From contig NZ_KN150731.1 in assembly GCF_000754805.1 (NCBI RefSeq), forward strand, positions 1,196,492 through 1,260,491: DNA of 64,000 nucleotides. Reading direction: 5' to 3'. Under the pieces are notes generated by a model. The model had not been told where the DNA came from. It saw only the letters and a list, made by a program, of their open reading frames with translations, and did not search any database. The position numbers were made by a program, and so were the translations under genes. This DNA comes from Yersinia frederiksenii ATCC 33641 (lineage in GTDB: Bacteria; Pseudomonadota; Gammaproteobacteria; Enterobacterales; Enterobacteriaceae). Of the stretch, positions 50,541 through 61,999 are shown in pieces (position 1 is the stretch's first letter; each line of letters opens with the position of its first letter).

Positions 50541-50704
50541 TTCCCTGGTTTTAAATTAGCGGCTACTGCGCGTCGTCACTCTGAGATTGCGCAGTGCTCG
50601 GCCTCCTCGTGTACTATTGCGTACACTCTGGGGCACTCCGCGCTGGGCGCACTCAGACTGACTTAGCTCGCTACACCTTACGGGTTGTGTTTACAGGGGA
50701 AAGC
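50541..50704. repeat. Palindrome-rich intergenic block between yfaZ and tyrP
   Basis: A 164-bp spacer between converging genes with several short stems: CTGCGC...GCGCAG (50570-50600), GTGTAC-TATTGC-GTACAC near 50609-50626, and GGGGAAAGCTTACCCC near 50696-50711. It is much more structured than an ordinary spacer. It may be a dispersed Yersinia repeat and/or a complex terminator region; I cannot tell which. Confidence 0.45.
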
Positions 50705-51913
50705 TTACCCCACTGCGGGGAGTGCGCCAGTGACAATCCCTACCTGAATACTAATGACCACAACTCCACAAGCAAATACCGCGGCCAGTGCCGGTTTCCC
50801 ACCCCAGACCCGATAACTTCCCTGATGAATTTTTCGTGCTTTCCACGCCAGCATGGCAGGTAGAATTAACGCCAGCACTGATAATGCGACGGCGGCAAAG
50901 CCCAGCGCCATAATAAAACCGCGTGGGTAAAACAGCGCAAACAGCAGCGGTGGCACAAAGGTAATGGCTCCCGTTTGCAGGCGGCCGCGTACTGAATTAC
51001 GGCGTTTAAATAAATCAGCTAGATAATCAAACAACCCTAATGCGACCCCCAGAAATGAGGTGGCCAGCGCCAAATCGGCAAACAAGTGAACCGCCAACTC
51101 AACATGGGGTGAGGCCACTACATCGCGAACTGCTTGTAATAACCCATTCAACCCAGCTTGTTGCGCCAAGATACTCATAAAAGTCGGGGATGAAATAGAT
51201 CCTAACGTGGTCAACTGCCAGAAAATGTAAGCAATTAGTGGGATGGCGCTGCCGATAATAAATACCCAGCGCAGCTTACGAATATTGCCACCCATATAAT
51301 TAACAATACTTGGCACGCTGCCATGAAAACCAAATGAAGTGAAGATCACCGGAATAGCCGAGAGAGCCAGCCCTTGTTCCAATGGCAACGTTAATAAATT
51401 GGTTTTTTCAATATGTGGCATCATCAATGCCAACATCACAATTAGGAAGATAATTTTGGCGCTGAATAAAATGCGGTTAAACAAATCGACCGAGTGAGTC
51501 CCGATACAGACCACTCCACCGGCAACCAATGTAAACAGCAATACACCGAGTGAGGTGGGAAATGAGTGCTGAGTCCATTGGCTGATACTGGTTGCCAGCA
51601 ATTCGCCAGCACCACTGATATAGGCTGCCGTCAGTGCATACATCAGAAACATCATGCTAAAGCCGGTGATCCATTGACCTCGATTGCCGAGATAACGTTT
51701 AGCCAAGGTACCCAGCCCGGTATCTGCCGCTTCATGCTGATAAACTTCAACCAACAGCAGTGCGGTGTAACACATTAATAACCATAGAGAAATTAATAGC
51801 GCAAGGGTAACGCCAAAGCCAACACCGGCGGCGGCCAGTGGCATCGCTAGCATACCGGCACCAATGGTGGTACCGGCAACGATAAATATACTGCCCAGAG
51901 TGCGATTCTTCAC
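50705..51913 (-). CDS. tyrP: Tyrosine-specific permease TyrP
   Basis: A proton-driven aromatic amino-acid transporter (HAAAP family), eleven helices, 402 residues, essentially the E. coli TyrP length. Strong matches: [30 protein letters not shown] at the N-terminus (shown in part), [12 protein letters not shown], and [19 protein letters not shown]. The open frame extends 25 codons further, but the GTG at 51913 follows a GAGG at five bases and reproduces the E. coli start MKNRTLGS. The two TyrR boxes upstream support the identification. Confidence 0.95.
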   Translation of the reverse strand: MKNRTLGSIFIVAGTTIGAGMLAMPLAAAGVGFGVTLALLISLWLLMCYTALLLVEVYQHEAADTGLGTLAKRYLGNRGQWITGFSMMFLMYALTAAYISGAGELLATSISQWTQHSFPTSLGVLLFTLVAGGVVCIGTHSVDLFNRILFSAKIIFLIVMLALMMPHIEKTNLLTLPLEQGLALSAIPVIFTSFGFHGSVPSIVNYMGGNIRKLRWVFIIGSAIPLIAYIFWQLTTLGSISSPTFMSILAQQAGLNGLLQAVRDVVASPHVELAVHLFADLALATSFLGVALGLFDYLADLFKRRNSVRGRLQTGAITFVPPLLFALFYPRGFIMALGFAAVALSVLALILPAMLAWKARKIHQGSYRVWGGKPALAAVFACGVVVISIQVGIVTGALPAVG

Positions 51914-51982
51914 GTTTTCCTCTACTACATGACAATTTATTGGAATTATTGAGTGCAGCAGAGTAGTGGATTGGCTTATTTG

Positions 51983-52000
51983 TGTCAAATCGACGTTACG
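51983..52000. promoter_or_regulatory. Weak TyrR box of tyrP
   Basis: TGTCAAATCGACGTTACG agrees with the TyrR consensus TGTAAA-N6-TTTACA at about nine of twelve conserved positions. It is 70 bp upstream of the GTG and nearer the promoter than the strong box. Centre-to-centre distance to the strong box is 23 bp, as in the E. coli tyrP control region. Confidence 0.65.
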
Positions 52001-52005
52001 AATGG

Positions 52006-52023
52006 TGTAATTTTATATTTACA
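52006..52023. promoter_or_regulatory. Strong TyrR box of tyrP
   Basis: TGTAATTTTATATTTACA matches TGTAAA-N6-TTTACA at eleven of twelve conserved positions. Together with the weak box it forms the paired arrangement through which TyrR represses tyrP with tyrosine and activates it with phenylalanine in E. coli. Confidence 0.8.
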
Positions 52024-52142
52024 CTGGTAGGTATATGAAAACAGATACATTTATTGCGCTTATTTTTTCTCCTGACGGGAAATGATTGTGTTTAGGTGCT
52101 GAGATTCATAAAGTGAATGGTATGGGTTGAACGGAGAAGAAA

Positions 52143-53336
52143 ATGATCAGAGTTGAGATGTTGAGTACCGGGGATGAAGTGCTGCATGGGCAGATTATTG
52201 ATACCAATGCTGCATGGCTGGCAAATTATTTGTTTAATCAGGGATTACCCATCAGCAGTAGGGAAACCGTCGGTGACTCACTCTCGGCTCTTATTGAGGT
52301 GTTAACTGAGCGTAGCCAGGTTGCCGATGTGTTGATTGTGAATGGTGGACTTGGGCCAACCAGTGACGATTTGAGTGCCTTGGCTGCGGCACGGGCAGCC
52401 GGAACTGAACTCATTGAGCATCCGGAATGGATTGCACGCATGGAGGCTTTCTTTCATGAGCGCGGCAGAGTGATGTCGTCGACCAACCGTAAACAAGCGC
52501 ATATCCCAGCCAATGCAGAAATGCTGGATAATCCGGTCGGTACTGCTTGCGGCTTCGCATTACAGCTTAATAAGTGTTTGATGTTCTTTACGCCTGGCGT
52601 ACCGTCAGAATTTAAAGTGATGGTTGAGCAGCAGATTATGCCGCGGTTACGCCAGCATTTTGATGTGGACGAACCGCCATTATGCTTACGAATGACCACC
52701 TTTGGTCGCTCAGAAAGTGATTTGGCGCTGGAATTAGATCCATTGCCACTCCCACAAGGAGCGGTGCTCGGTTATCGCTCATCGGCACCTATCATTGAAT
52801 TGAAGTTAACCGGGCCAGCCTCACAGCGCCCAGCCATGGAGCAAGTGTGGCAGCAGGTCAGGGCAGTAGTGGGTGAGAGTATCATCTTCGAGGGTACGCA
52901 GGGCTTACCGGCATTGTTGGCCGAGCAACTGACGCTGCGCGGATTGCTGTTGGCGGTCAGTGAGCAATTTACTGCTGGGTTAATGTACTGGCAGTTACAA
53001 AGCGCGAGTACGCCATTGGCCGGGGGCGAGCTATTGCCAGCCCATTGTCAGGAATCTTTAGCCGAAGTTGCCAGCCGCGCCCAGTCATTATCTATGCTGT
53101 GTGCTGCGCAGGTGGTATTGGCCGTGAGTGCGATGCAAAATGACTGTCTGAGTGTGGCGCTACATACTCCTGATGGGACTTTTGCCCAGACAATACGTTA
53201 TCAAGCCAGTCGCCATGGTTTACGCATTCGTCAGGAAAGTAGTGCCATGCTGGCATTGGATATGTTACGCCGTTGGCTGAAAGGCAGCCCAGTCTGCGGT
53301 CAACACGGCTGGTTGGAAGTGGTTGAGATGTTGTAG
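52143..53336 (+). CDS. yfaY: CinA-like protein YfaY (nicotinamide-mononucleotide deamidase-related)
   Basis: A 397-residue CinA-family protein. The N-terminal MoCF-like domain (residues 1-170) carries EMLSTGDEVLHGQIIDTNAAWLA and VNGGLGPTSDDLSALA; the C-terminal PncC-like domain (about 245-397) is degenerate compared with active NMN deamidases, lacking a clear SxxK-type site (VSEQFTAGLMYWQL instead of the usual ESCTGG). So, as in E. coli YfaY, deamidase activity is doubtful. GGAG-type ribosome site upstream; divergent from tyrP. A terminator shared with eco follows. Confidence 0.9.
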   Translation: MIRVEMLSTGDEVLHGQIIDTNAAWLANYLFNQGLPISSRETVGDSLSALIEVLTERSQVADVLIVNGGLGPTSDDLSALAAARAAGTELIEHPEWIARMEAFFHERGRVMSSTNRKQAHIPANAEMLDNPVGTACGFALQLNKCLMFFTPGVPSEFKVMVEQQIMPRLRQHFDVDEPPLCLRMTTFGRSESDLALELDPLPLPQGAVLGYRSSAPIIELKLTGPASQRPAMEQVWQQVRAVVGESIIFEGTQGLPALLAEQLTLRGLLLAVSEQFTAGLMYWQLQSASTPLAGGELLPAHCQESLAEVASRAQSLSMLCAAQVVLAVSAMQNDCLSVALHTPDGTFAQTIRYQASRHGLRIRQESSAMLALDMLRRWLKGSPVCGQHGWLEVVEML

Positions 53337-53350
53337 TTATCGGAGAGACA

Positions 53351-53378
53351 AAAAGGCAGAATATCAATTCTGCCTTTT
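53351..53378. terminator. Bidirectional terminator between yfaY and eco
   Basis: A perfect twelve-base-pair stem, AAAAGGCAGAAT (53351-53362) and ATTCTGCCTTTT (53367-53378), with an ATCA loop and A/T runs on both sides; it can end both converging genes. Confidence 0.92.
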
Positions 53379-53403
53379 GTGCTAGGTACTCTATCGTGCA
53401 GGA

Positions 53404-53910
53404 TTATTTCACTTGTGCACTTCTGACTTCGTTGCCTGCTTCCCAAATCCGGTATTTCACGTCAACGCCTTGCGGTACATACACCACAATAGGCAAGCGG
53501 CTGTTGTAACGCTGCATCCCGGCATCACCCAGATTGGCGGCGATAAATTGCGGACGGCGCGTATTATCTGGGCAGGCCATCATGGTAGAGGCCGGTTCTG
53601 AGATTTTATCCATCACCAGATAATCAAATCCCCAGCCAGATAAGGTTCTGGTTTCCAGATTGCCGCCGAGCATATGGCGGTTACAGTCAACTTCAAGTGT
53701 TTTTCCGATTAGCAATTCAACTTTGAAGCGACTTTCATCTTCTTGTGGATCAAGGAAAATTACCTGGCGGCTCATGCCTTTTTCAGCCTGTGGATAAGGC
53801 GCAATCTTCTCTAACGGCTGCTGCCGATTGAGCGGCTGCTCTGTGGCAGCAATAGTACTGGCCGATGCTGCCATTAACAGGCTGGTTATCGCAATTGATA
53901 CTATTTTCAT
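53404..53910 (-). CDS. eco: Ecotin, periplasmic serine-protease inhibitor
   Basis: A 168-residue precursor with a signal peptide (about 1-22, [13 protein letters not shown] cleavage region). It inhibits trypsin-, chymotrypsin- and elastase-like proteases as a dimer. The reactive-site loop [12 protein letters not shown] is present, with Met110 as P1 in precursor numbering, and the disulfide cysteines Cys76 (VDCNRH) and Cys113 (MACPD). The C-terminal dimer strand [18 protein letters not shown] is also conserved. Convergent with yfaY. Confidence 0.96.
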   Translation of the reverse strand: MKIVSIAITSLLMAASASTIAATEQPLNRQQPLEKIAPYPQAEKGMSRQVIFLDPQEDESRFKVELLIGKTLEVDCNRHMLGGNLETRTLSGWGFDYLVMDKISEPASTMMACPDNTRRPQFIAANLGDAGMQRYNSRLPIVVYVPQGVDVKYRIWEAGNEVRSAQVK

Positions 53911-54059
53911 CTTTTGTCCCTATGGTTTATCAGGTAATACCGGAGGCAAAATATCACACAACCGGGAGTCTGATTATAGGTGAATTCCGAACTTTACTGA
54001 TGAGGAATACGCCAAGCTTATGTTTTGACGGCACAATATTTTTTGATGACGGTCTATCA

Positions 54060-54317
54060 CTAAAGCTCGATTTCAATATCACCCTTTGGCTGACAGCAGC
54101 AGGGCAGGATCTCACCGGCCTGGATAAAGGCCAGCGGTTGCTGTTGATAACAGACTTCACCCTTCAGTAAACGTAGGCGGCAAGAGCCACAATAACCGGA
54201 ACGGCATTGGTACTCGATGGGTATCTGATGGTGTTCGAGCGTTTCCAGCAAATTGCGGCTATTGGCAGGGGAGATAAGTTGAGCACCATTGGTGCTCAAC
54301 GTGACAAGAAATTTCAT
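54060..54317 (-). CDS. yfaE: 2Fe-2S ferredoxin YfaE (NrdB cofactor maintenance)
   Basis: A plant-type ferredoxin of 85 residues. The ligands are Cys38, Cys43 and Cys46 (YQCRSGYCGSCRL) and a fourth in the CCC of LPCCCQ (Cys73-75). In E. coli YfaE supplies electrons for assembly and repair of the NrdB diiron-tyrosyl radical. It lies 3 bp after nrdB and is read from the same transcript. Confidence 0.95.
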   Translation of the reverse strand: MKFLVTLSTNGAQLISPANSRNLLETLEHHQIPIEYQCRSGYCGSCRLRLLKGEVCYQQQPLAFIQAGEILPCCCQPKGDIEIEL

Positions 54318-54320
54318 CGA

Positions 54321-55451
54321 TTACAACTCGAAATCACTCAGGTCATCAGCACTGACTTCTGAATCAATCTGACCGACCAGATAAGAACTGACTTCAACTT
54401 CCTGTGGCGCAACCTGCACATTATCGGAAACTAACCACGAGTTGATCCATGGAATCGGGTTGGTACGGGTATTAAATGGTATACCGAGACCGACAGCTTG
54501 CATGCGGATATTCGTAATATATTCCACATACTGACACAGAATTTCTTTATTCAGACCAATCATCGAGCCGTCACGGAACAGATATTCAGCCCACTCTTTC
54601 TCTTGCTGTGCGGCGAGAACAAATAAGTCATAGCACTGTTGCTGGCATTCTTCAGCAATTTCAGCCATTTCCGGATCATCTTCACCTGAGCGCATCAGAT
54701 TGAGAATATGCTGGGTACCTGTCAAATGCAGGGCTTCATCGCGCGCAATCATTTTGATGATTTTCGCATTGCCTTCCATCAGTTCGCGCTCAGCAAACGC
54801 AAATGAGCAGGCAAAGCTCACATAGAAACGAATAGCTTCCAGCGCATTCACACTCATCAGGCACAGATAAAGCTGCTTTTTCAGCTCGCGCAGGTTAACC
54901 ACGACGGTTTTGCCGTTAACCTGATGAGTTCCTTCCCCTAACAGATGGTAGTAGCTGGTCATCTCAATCAGGTCGTCATAATACGCCGAGATATCTTTCG
55001 CGCGTTTAAGGATCTCTTCGTTGGTCACGATATCATCGAAAACAATCGCAGGGTCGTTAACGATATTGCGGATGATATGGGTGTAAGAACGTGAGTGAAT
55101 GGTTTCAGAGAATGACCAAGTTTCAACCCAGGTTTCCAGCTCAGGAATAGAGATAATTGGCAACAGGGCGATATTAGGGCTACGGCCCTGAATAGAATCC
55201 AGCAAGGTTTGGTATTTCAGGTTGCTGATAAAAATGTGTTTCTCGTGTTCTGGCAGATTCTGATAATCGATACGATCACGAGAGACGTCAATCTCTTCCG
55301 GACGCCAGAAAAACGACAGTTGTTTTTCGATCAGTTTCTCGAAAATAGCGTGTTTTTGCTGGTCGAAACGCGCCACGTTGACGGGTTGACCAAAGAACAT
55401 CGGCTCGAGTAACTGGTTATTTTTATTTTGCGAAAAAGTGGTATAGGCCAT
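54321..55451 (-). CDS. nrdB: Ribonucleotide reductase class Ia, beta subunit
   Basis: The diiron-tyrosyl-radical subunit of aerobic ribonucleotide reductase, 376 residues, the E. coli length. Metal and radical residues are in the conserved [19 protein letters not shown] and in [20 protein letters not shown] and [14 protein letters not shown]; the C-terminal tail needed to dock on NrdA is [11 protein letters not shown]. The frame continues 22 codons upstream, but the ATG at 55451 gives the family start [15 protein letters not shown] strong hairpin lies between it and nrdA. Confidence 0.98.
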   Translation of the reverse strand: MAYTTFSQNKNNQLLEPMFFGQPVNVARFDQQKHAIFEKLIEKQLSFFWRPEEIDVSRDRIDYQNLPEHEKHIFISNLKYQTLLDSIQGRSPNIALLPIISIPELETWVETWSFSETIHSRSYTHIIRNIVNDPAIVFDDIVTNEEILKRAKDISAYYDDLIEMTSYYHLLGEGTHQVNGKTVVVNLRELKKQLYLCLMSVNALEAIRFYVSFACSFAFAERELMEGNAKIIKMIARDEALHLTGTQHILNLMRSGEDDPEMAEIAEECQQQCYDLFVLAAQQEKEWAEYLFRDGSMIGLNKEILCQYVEYITNIRMQAVGLGIPFNTRTNPIPWINSWLVSDNVQVAPQEVEVSSYLVGQIDSEVSADDLSDFEL

Positions 55452-55527
55452 GATTTCCTCAGGGAACAGCAAAGGGCAAATGAAGAGAGGCCCATGACAT
55501 TCTGTATTTAGCGACAAAATGATTCAT

Positions 55528-55567
55528 CCCCCGGCTGGTGCGTGATCTCATACGCGCCAGCCGGGGG
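55528..55567. repeat. GC-rich hairpin between nrdA and nrdB
   Basis: A 16-base-pair inverted repeat, CCCCCGGCTGGTGCGT (55528-55543) and ACGCGCCAGCCGGGGG (55552-55567), with an 8-base loop and one mismatch (a G-U pair on one strand). It starts 18 bp after the nrdA stop in the direction of transcription. It has no T-run, so it more likely protects the nrdA 3' end or lowers nrdB output than terminates fully. It has REP-like character. Confidence 0.7.
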
Positions 55568-55584
55568 AGGGCCTAAACTAAAAA

Positions 55585-57870
55585 TCAGATCTTACATGCA
55601 CCGCCTTCACAGTCATCATCACCAGGCTGACTCTGAATATCTTCCTGCACATCATCAGCACCATCACGGGTGTTTTGGTAGTAAAGGGTTTTTACGCCAA
55701 ATTTGTAAGTCGTCAGCAAGTCTTTCAGCAACTGCTTCATCGGTACTTTACCTGACGGGAAGCGGGTTGGGTCGTAGTTGGTGTTAGCTGAAATCGCCTG
55801 ATCGACGAATTTTTGCATCAAACCGACCAGTTGCAGGTAACCGTCGTTATTTGGCATATCCCACAGCAGTTCGTATGCATCTTTCAGGCGCTCATACTCA
55901 GGAACCACCTGGCGCAGAATACCGTCTTTCGATGCTTTGATACTGACATATCCACGCGGTGGCTCAATACCATTGGTGGCATTGGAGATTTGCGAAGAGG
56001 TCTCGGACGGCATCAGCGCAGATAACGTGGAGTTACGCAGGCCGTAAGTTTGAATATCTTTACGCAGCGTTTCCCAATCGTAATGCAGCGGTTCGTCGCT
56101 GATAGTGTCCAAATCTTTCTTATAGGTATCGATCGGCAGAATACCCTGTGAATAGGTGGTTTCGTTGAACCACTGGCAAGCACCTTGCTCGCGAGCCAGC
56201 GCATTCGAGGCTTTCAGCAAATAGTACTGAATAGCTTCAAAGGTGCGATGAGTCAGGTTGTTGGCGCTGCCATCGGAATAACGAACACCATTCTTCGCCA
56301 GATAATAAGCAAAGTTAATCACGCCAATACCCAAGGTACGACGGCCCATAGCACCACGTTGTGCCGCAGCAATCGGATAATCTTGATAGTCCAACAGGGC
56401 GTCCAGCGCACGTACCGCCAGCACGGCCAAGTCTTCTAAGTCATCAAGGCTGTCAATGGCACCTAAATTGAATGCTGACAACGTACACAGCGCGATTTCA
56501 CCATTTTCATCGTTGATGTCATTCAACGGCTTGGTTGGCAACGCAATTTCCAGACACAGGTTTGACTGGCGCACCGGCGCAATTTTCGGGTCAAACGGGC
56601 TGTGGGTGTTGCAGTGATCCACGTTCTGAATATAGATACGGCCAGTAGAGGCACGTTCTTGCATCATCAGAGAGAATAACTCAACCGCTTTCACCCGTTG
56701 CTTACGGATGCTGCTGTCTTGCTCATATTTGGTATAAAGGCGCTCAAATTCATCCTGATCGGCGAAGAACGCATCATACAACCCCGGCACATCGGATGGG
56801 CTGAACAGCGTGATATCTTCACCTTTCAACAGGCGCTGATACATCAGTTTGTTGATTTGTACGCCGTAATCCATATGACGCACGCGGTTGCCTTCAACGC
56901 CACGGTTGTTTTTCAGAACCAACAGGCTCTCAACTTCCAAATGCCACATTGGATAGAATAAGGTGGCCGCACCGCCACGAACACCACCCTGTGAGCAGGA
57001 TTTAACGGCTGTCTGGAAGTGTTTGTAGAAGGGAATACACCCAGTATGGAAAGCTTCACCACCACGAATTGGGCTACCTAATGCACGGATTCGACCCGCA
57101 TTGATACCAATACCGGCACGTTGTGACACATATTTCACAATGGCGCTGGAGGTAGCATTAATAGAATCCAGGCTGTCACCACATTCAATCAACACGCAAG
57201 AGCTGAACTGGCGAGTTGGGGTACGAACACCAGACATAATCGGCGTTGGCAGCGAGATCTTAAAGGTAGAAATCGCATCATAGAAACGCTTGATGTAATC
57301 CAGACGGGTTTCGCGTGGGTAGTTTGAGAACAAACAAGCAGAAACCAGAATGTACAGGAATTGGGCACTTTCATAGATCTCGCCGCTGACGCGGTTCTGC
57401 ACCAGATATTTGCCTTCCAACTGCTTAACCGCCGCATAGGAGAAGTTCATATCGCGCCAATGGTCGATGAAAGTGTCCATCTGTTCGAACTCTTCTGCGG
57501 TGTAGTCTTCCAGCAGATGCTTGTCGTATTTGCCCATCTCCACCATTTTCGTCACGTGGGCGAATAATTTTGGTGGCTCGAACTGACCGTAGGCTTTTTT
57601 ACGCAGATGGAAAATGGCCAGACGTGCGGCCAGATACTGATAATCCGGTGCGTCGCGCGAAATCAGATCCGCTGCCGCTTTGATGATAGTTTCATGGATA
57701 TCAGCAGTTTTAATACCATCATAAAACTGAATATGTGAACGCAACTCTACTTGAGATACTGAGACGTTATGTAAACCTTCCGCGGCCCAGTCGATGACCC
57801 GGTGGATTTTATCCAAATTGATGCGTTCTTTGCTGCCATCGCGTTTAGTAACAAGTAGGCTTTGGTTCAT
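55585..57870 (-). CDS. nrdA: Ribonucleotide reductase class Ia, alpha subunit
   Basis: The catalytic subunit of aerobic ribonucleotide reductase, 761 residues as in E. coli. N-terminal ATP-cone (LLVTKRDGSKERINLDKIHR) for dATP control, active-site cysteines in QFSSCVLIECGDS, QSNLCLEIALPT and IALCTLSAFN, the C-terminal radical-transfer tyrosines, and the redox-shuttle cysteine pair CEGGACKI at the end. The frame extends 15 codons upstream; the ATG at 57870 (MNQSLLVTKRDG) matches the family. First gene of nrdA-nrdB-yfaE; upstream DnaA and NrdR boxes indicate cell-cycle and nucleotide control. Confidence 0.98.
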   Translation of the reverse strand: MNQSLLVTKRDGSKERINLDKIHRVIDWAAEGLHNVSVSQVELRSHIQFYDGIKTADIHETIIKAAADLISRDAPDYQYLAARLAIFHLRKKAYGQFEPPKLFAHVTKMVEMGKYDKHLLEDYTAEEFEQMDTFIDHWRDMNFSYAAVKQLEGKYLVQNRVSGEIYESAQFLYILVSACLFSNYPRETRLDYIKRFYDAISTFKISLPTPIMSGVRTPTRQFSSCVLIECGDSLDSINATSSAIVKYVSQRAGIGINAGRIRALGSPIRGGEAFHTGCIPFYKHFQTAVKSCSQGGVRGGAATLFYPMWHLEVESLLVLKNNRGVEGNRVRHMDYGVQINKLMYQRLLKGEDITLFSPSDVPGLYDAFFADQDEFERLYTKYEQDSSIRKQRVKAVELFSLMMQERASTGRIYIQNVDHCNTHSPFDPKIAPVRQSNLCLEIALPTKPLNDINDENGEIALCTLSAFNLGAIDSLDDLEDLAVLAVRALDALLDYQDYPIAAAQRGAMGRRTLGIGVINFAYYLAKNGVRYSDGSANNLTHRTFEAIQYYLLKASNALAREQGACQWFNETTYSQGILPIDTYKKDLDTISDEPLHYDWETLRKDIQTYGLRNSTLSALMPSETSSQISNATNGIEPPRGYVSIKASKDGILRQVVPEYERLKDAYELLWDMPNNDGYLQLVGLMQKFVDQAISANTNYDPTRFPSGKVPMKQLLKDLLTTYKFGVKTLYYQNTRDGADDVQEDIQSQPGDDDCEGGACKI

Positions 57871-57977
57871 GTGTTCGGGACCTTTTTTCCCCCTTACTCT
57901 ATGTCTATACAGCACAAATTTACGCTCTCCATGATTGCGATAATCATTGAGGCTGTAGTGTATTGTTCAGTATGTAA

Positions 57978-57993
57978 ACACAATATATAGGGG
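57978..57993. promoter_or_regulatory. NrdR box upstream of nrdA
   Basis: ACACAATATATAGGGG matches the NrdR box ACAC-WATATATW-GTGT well in its left arm and centre (12-13 of 16). It is 108 bp before the nrdA start. A second, degenerate candidate (AACAAGATAGTGAG) is centred about 31 bp further upstream near 58016, the spacing usual for paired NrdR boxes. Confidence 0.7.
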
Positions 57994-58063
57994 GTGGGTA
58001 GTAGATAGATAACAAGATAGTGAGTATTGAGACTTTTGGCAAGTGAACAAGATCGATGAATTG

Positions 58064-58072
58064 TGTGGATAA
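58064..58072. promoter_or_regulatory. DnaA box upstream of nrdA
   Basis: TGTGGATAA on this strand is TTATCCACA on the other, a perfect consensus DnaA box, about 195 bp before the nrdA start. DnaA binding upstream of nrdAB is known from E. coli. Confidence 0.8.
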
Positions 58073-58281
58073 CTTGGGGGTGAATTGTTACGAAACCCTC
58101 ACAACCTGCGTCAGCACTGGCGATCTTCGGTTGCCAATCTGGGGGATAAGATTCTGCTGAAAATCTTAAAACTTTGACCGTTTGCCGATTTATTAAACGC
58201 TGGAAATACCCTTTATCTTTCGCGCCGCAGTGATGTTAACCACAACGCGAAATCTATCGGGCATTGTTTAGTTTTTATACG

Positions 58282-59040
58282 TCATGCAGCGGTGCTATCG
58301 TCTGCCATTTGAGTATGAACCATATAATTCACATCGACGTTACGGCCGAGCTTAAAATGGTCAGTTATCGGGTTGTAGTGTAGCCCGATAATATGGCGCT
58401 CGCGCAGTGGAGTTTGATCGACCCAGCCGATAAGTTCTGATGGACGGATAAACTTTTTCGAATCATGGGTGCCTTTGGGCACCATTTTCAGAATATATTC
58501 CGCCGCGACGACCGCCATCAACCAGGATTTGGTATTGCGATTGATAGTCGAAAAGAATACATGGCCGCCGGGTTTGACTAGCTGCGCGCAAGCGCGAATA
58601 ACAGAAGCGGGGTCAGGAACGTGCTCAAGCATCTCCATGCAGGTCACAACATCATAATGCTGCGGGCGCTTTTGCGCGTGGCTTTCAACGGTTTCCTGAA
58701 TATAATCCAGTTTAACGCCGGTTTCTAGCGCATGTAGGCGGGCGACTTGTAGCGGCTCATAGCCCATATCCAGCCCGGTAACTTGTGCACCTTCACGCGC
58801 CATACTTTCAGCCAGAATGCCGCCACCGCAGCCCACATCTAGCACTTTCTTATCGAAAAGACCGCCTGAGCGCTGCAAAATATAATCAAGACGCAGGGGG
58901 TTGATGCGGTGAAGGGGCTTAAATTCACCCTCTAAATCCCACCAACGGGAGGCAACTGCCTCAAACTTAGCGATTTCTTGTTCATCGACATTTATTTGTT
59001 CAGCAACATAGCGATGAGGAGCTGTGGTATCTGCACGCAT
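58282..59040 (-). CDS. ubiG: Ubiquinone biosynthesis O-methyltransferase UbiG
   Basis: A class I SAM-dependent methyltransferase of 252 residues that performs both O-methylations in ubiquinone biosynthesis. The SAM motif [17 protein letters not shown] is near residue 65, followed by [11 protein letters not shown] and [17 protein letters not shown]. coli UbiG is 240 residues; this one has a longer N-terminus and C-terminus (MADDSTAA). Divergent from gyrA across a 189-bp spacer, as in E. coli. Confidence 0.96.
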   Translation of the reverse strand: MRADTTAPHRYVAEQINVDEQEIAKFEAVASRWWDLEGEFKPLHRINPLRLDYILQRSGGLFDKKVLDVGCGGGILAESMAREGAQVTGLDMGYEPLQVARLHALETGVKLDYIQETVESHAQKRPQHYDVVTCMEMLEHVPDPASVIRACAQLVKPGGHVFFSTINRNTKSWLMAVVAAEYILKMVPKGTHDSKKFIRPSELIGWVDQTPLRERHIIGLHYNPITDHFKLGRNVDVNYMVHTQMADDSTAA

Positions 59041-59214
59041 GACGGGTTCTCACTGTTGTGTTTCTTTGCGCAGATTATACATGTTCCCCATCAATTGGCG
59101 CAGTTTTGTGTCTACGACTTAAGCGCAATGCTGTTTCACCCAAACGTAATGTAGTTTCGCCAAAATCAGGGTTTTGTGATATAGTTTCGTACCTTTAAAT
59201 CCGGTAATTAGTAG

Positions 59215-61884
<2,670 letters not shown>

Positions 61885-61905
61885 TGCATCATCTGTAAAT
61901 GAAAC

Positions 61906-61930
61906 AGCCAGCTTACGAGCTGGCTTTTTT
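61906..61930 (+). terminator. Rho-independent terminator of gyrA
   Basis: A perfect eight-base-pair stem, AGCCAGCT (61906-61913) and AGCTGGCT (61918-61925), TACG loop and a run of T, 21 bp after the gyrA stop codon. Confidence 0.93.
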
Positions 61931-61999
61931 ATGGCTTATTGGTAGTGTATTGTGTTACTCACACAACCTGTCCGGCGATGCTTTAACCATGGTATCAGA

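Larger units (their letters stand above)
57871..58281. promoter_or_regulatory. nrdA promoter region and ubiG downstream spacer
   Basis: A 411-bp region carrying the nrdA control sites (NrdR box 57978-57993, DnaA box 58064-58072). The half closest to ubiG (58090-58281) has no recognised feature or coding frame. Confidence 0.6.

Noticed and set aside
61989-61999. ATG at 61989 as rcsC start
   Set aside because: Not in frame with the RcsC coding frame; the TTG at 62000 gives the conserved N-terminus.
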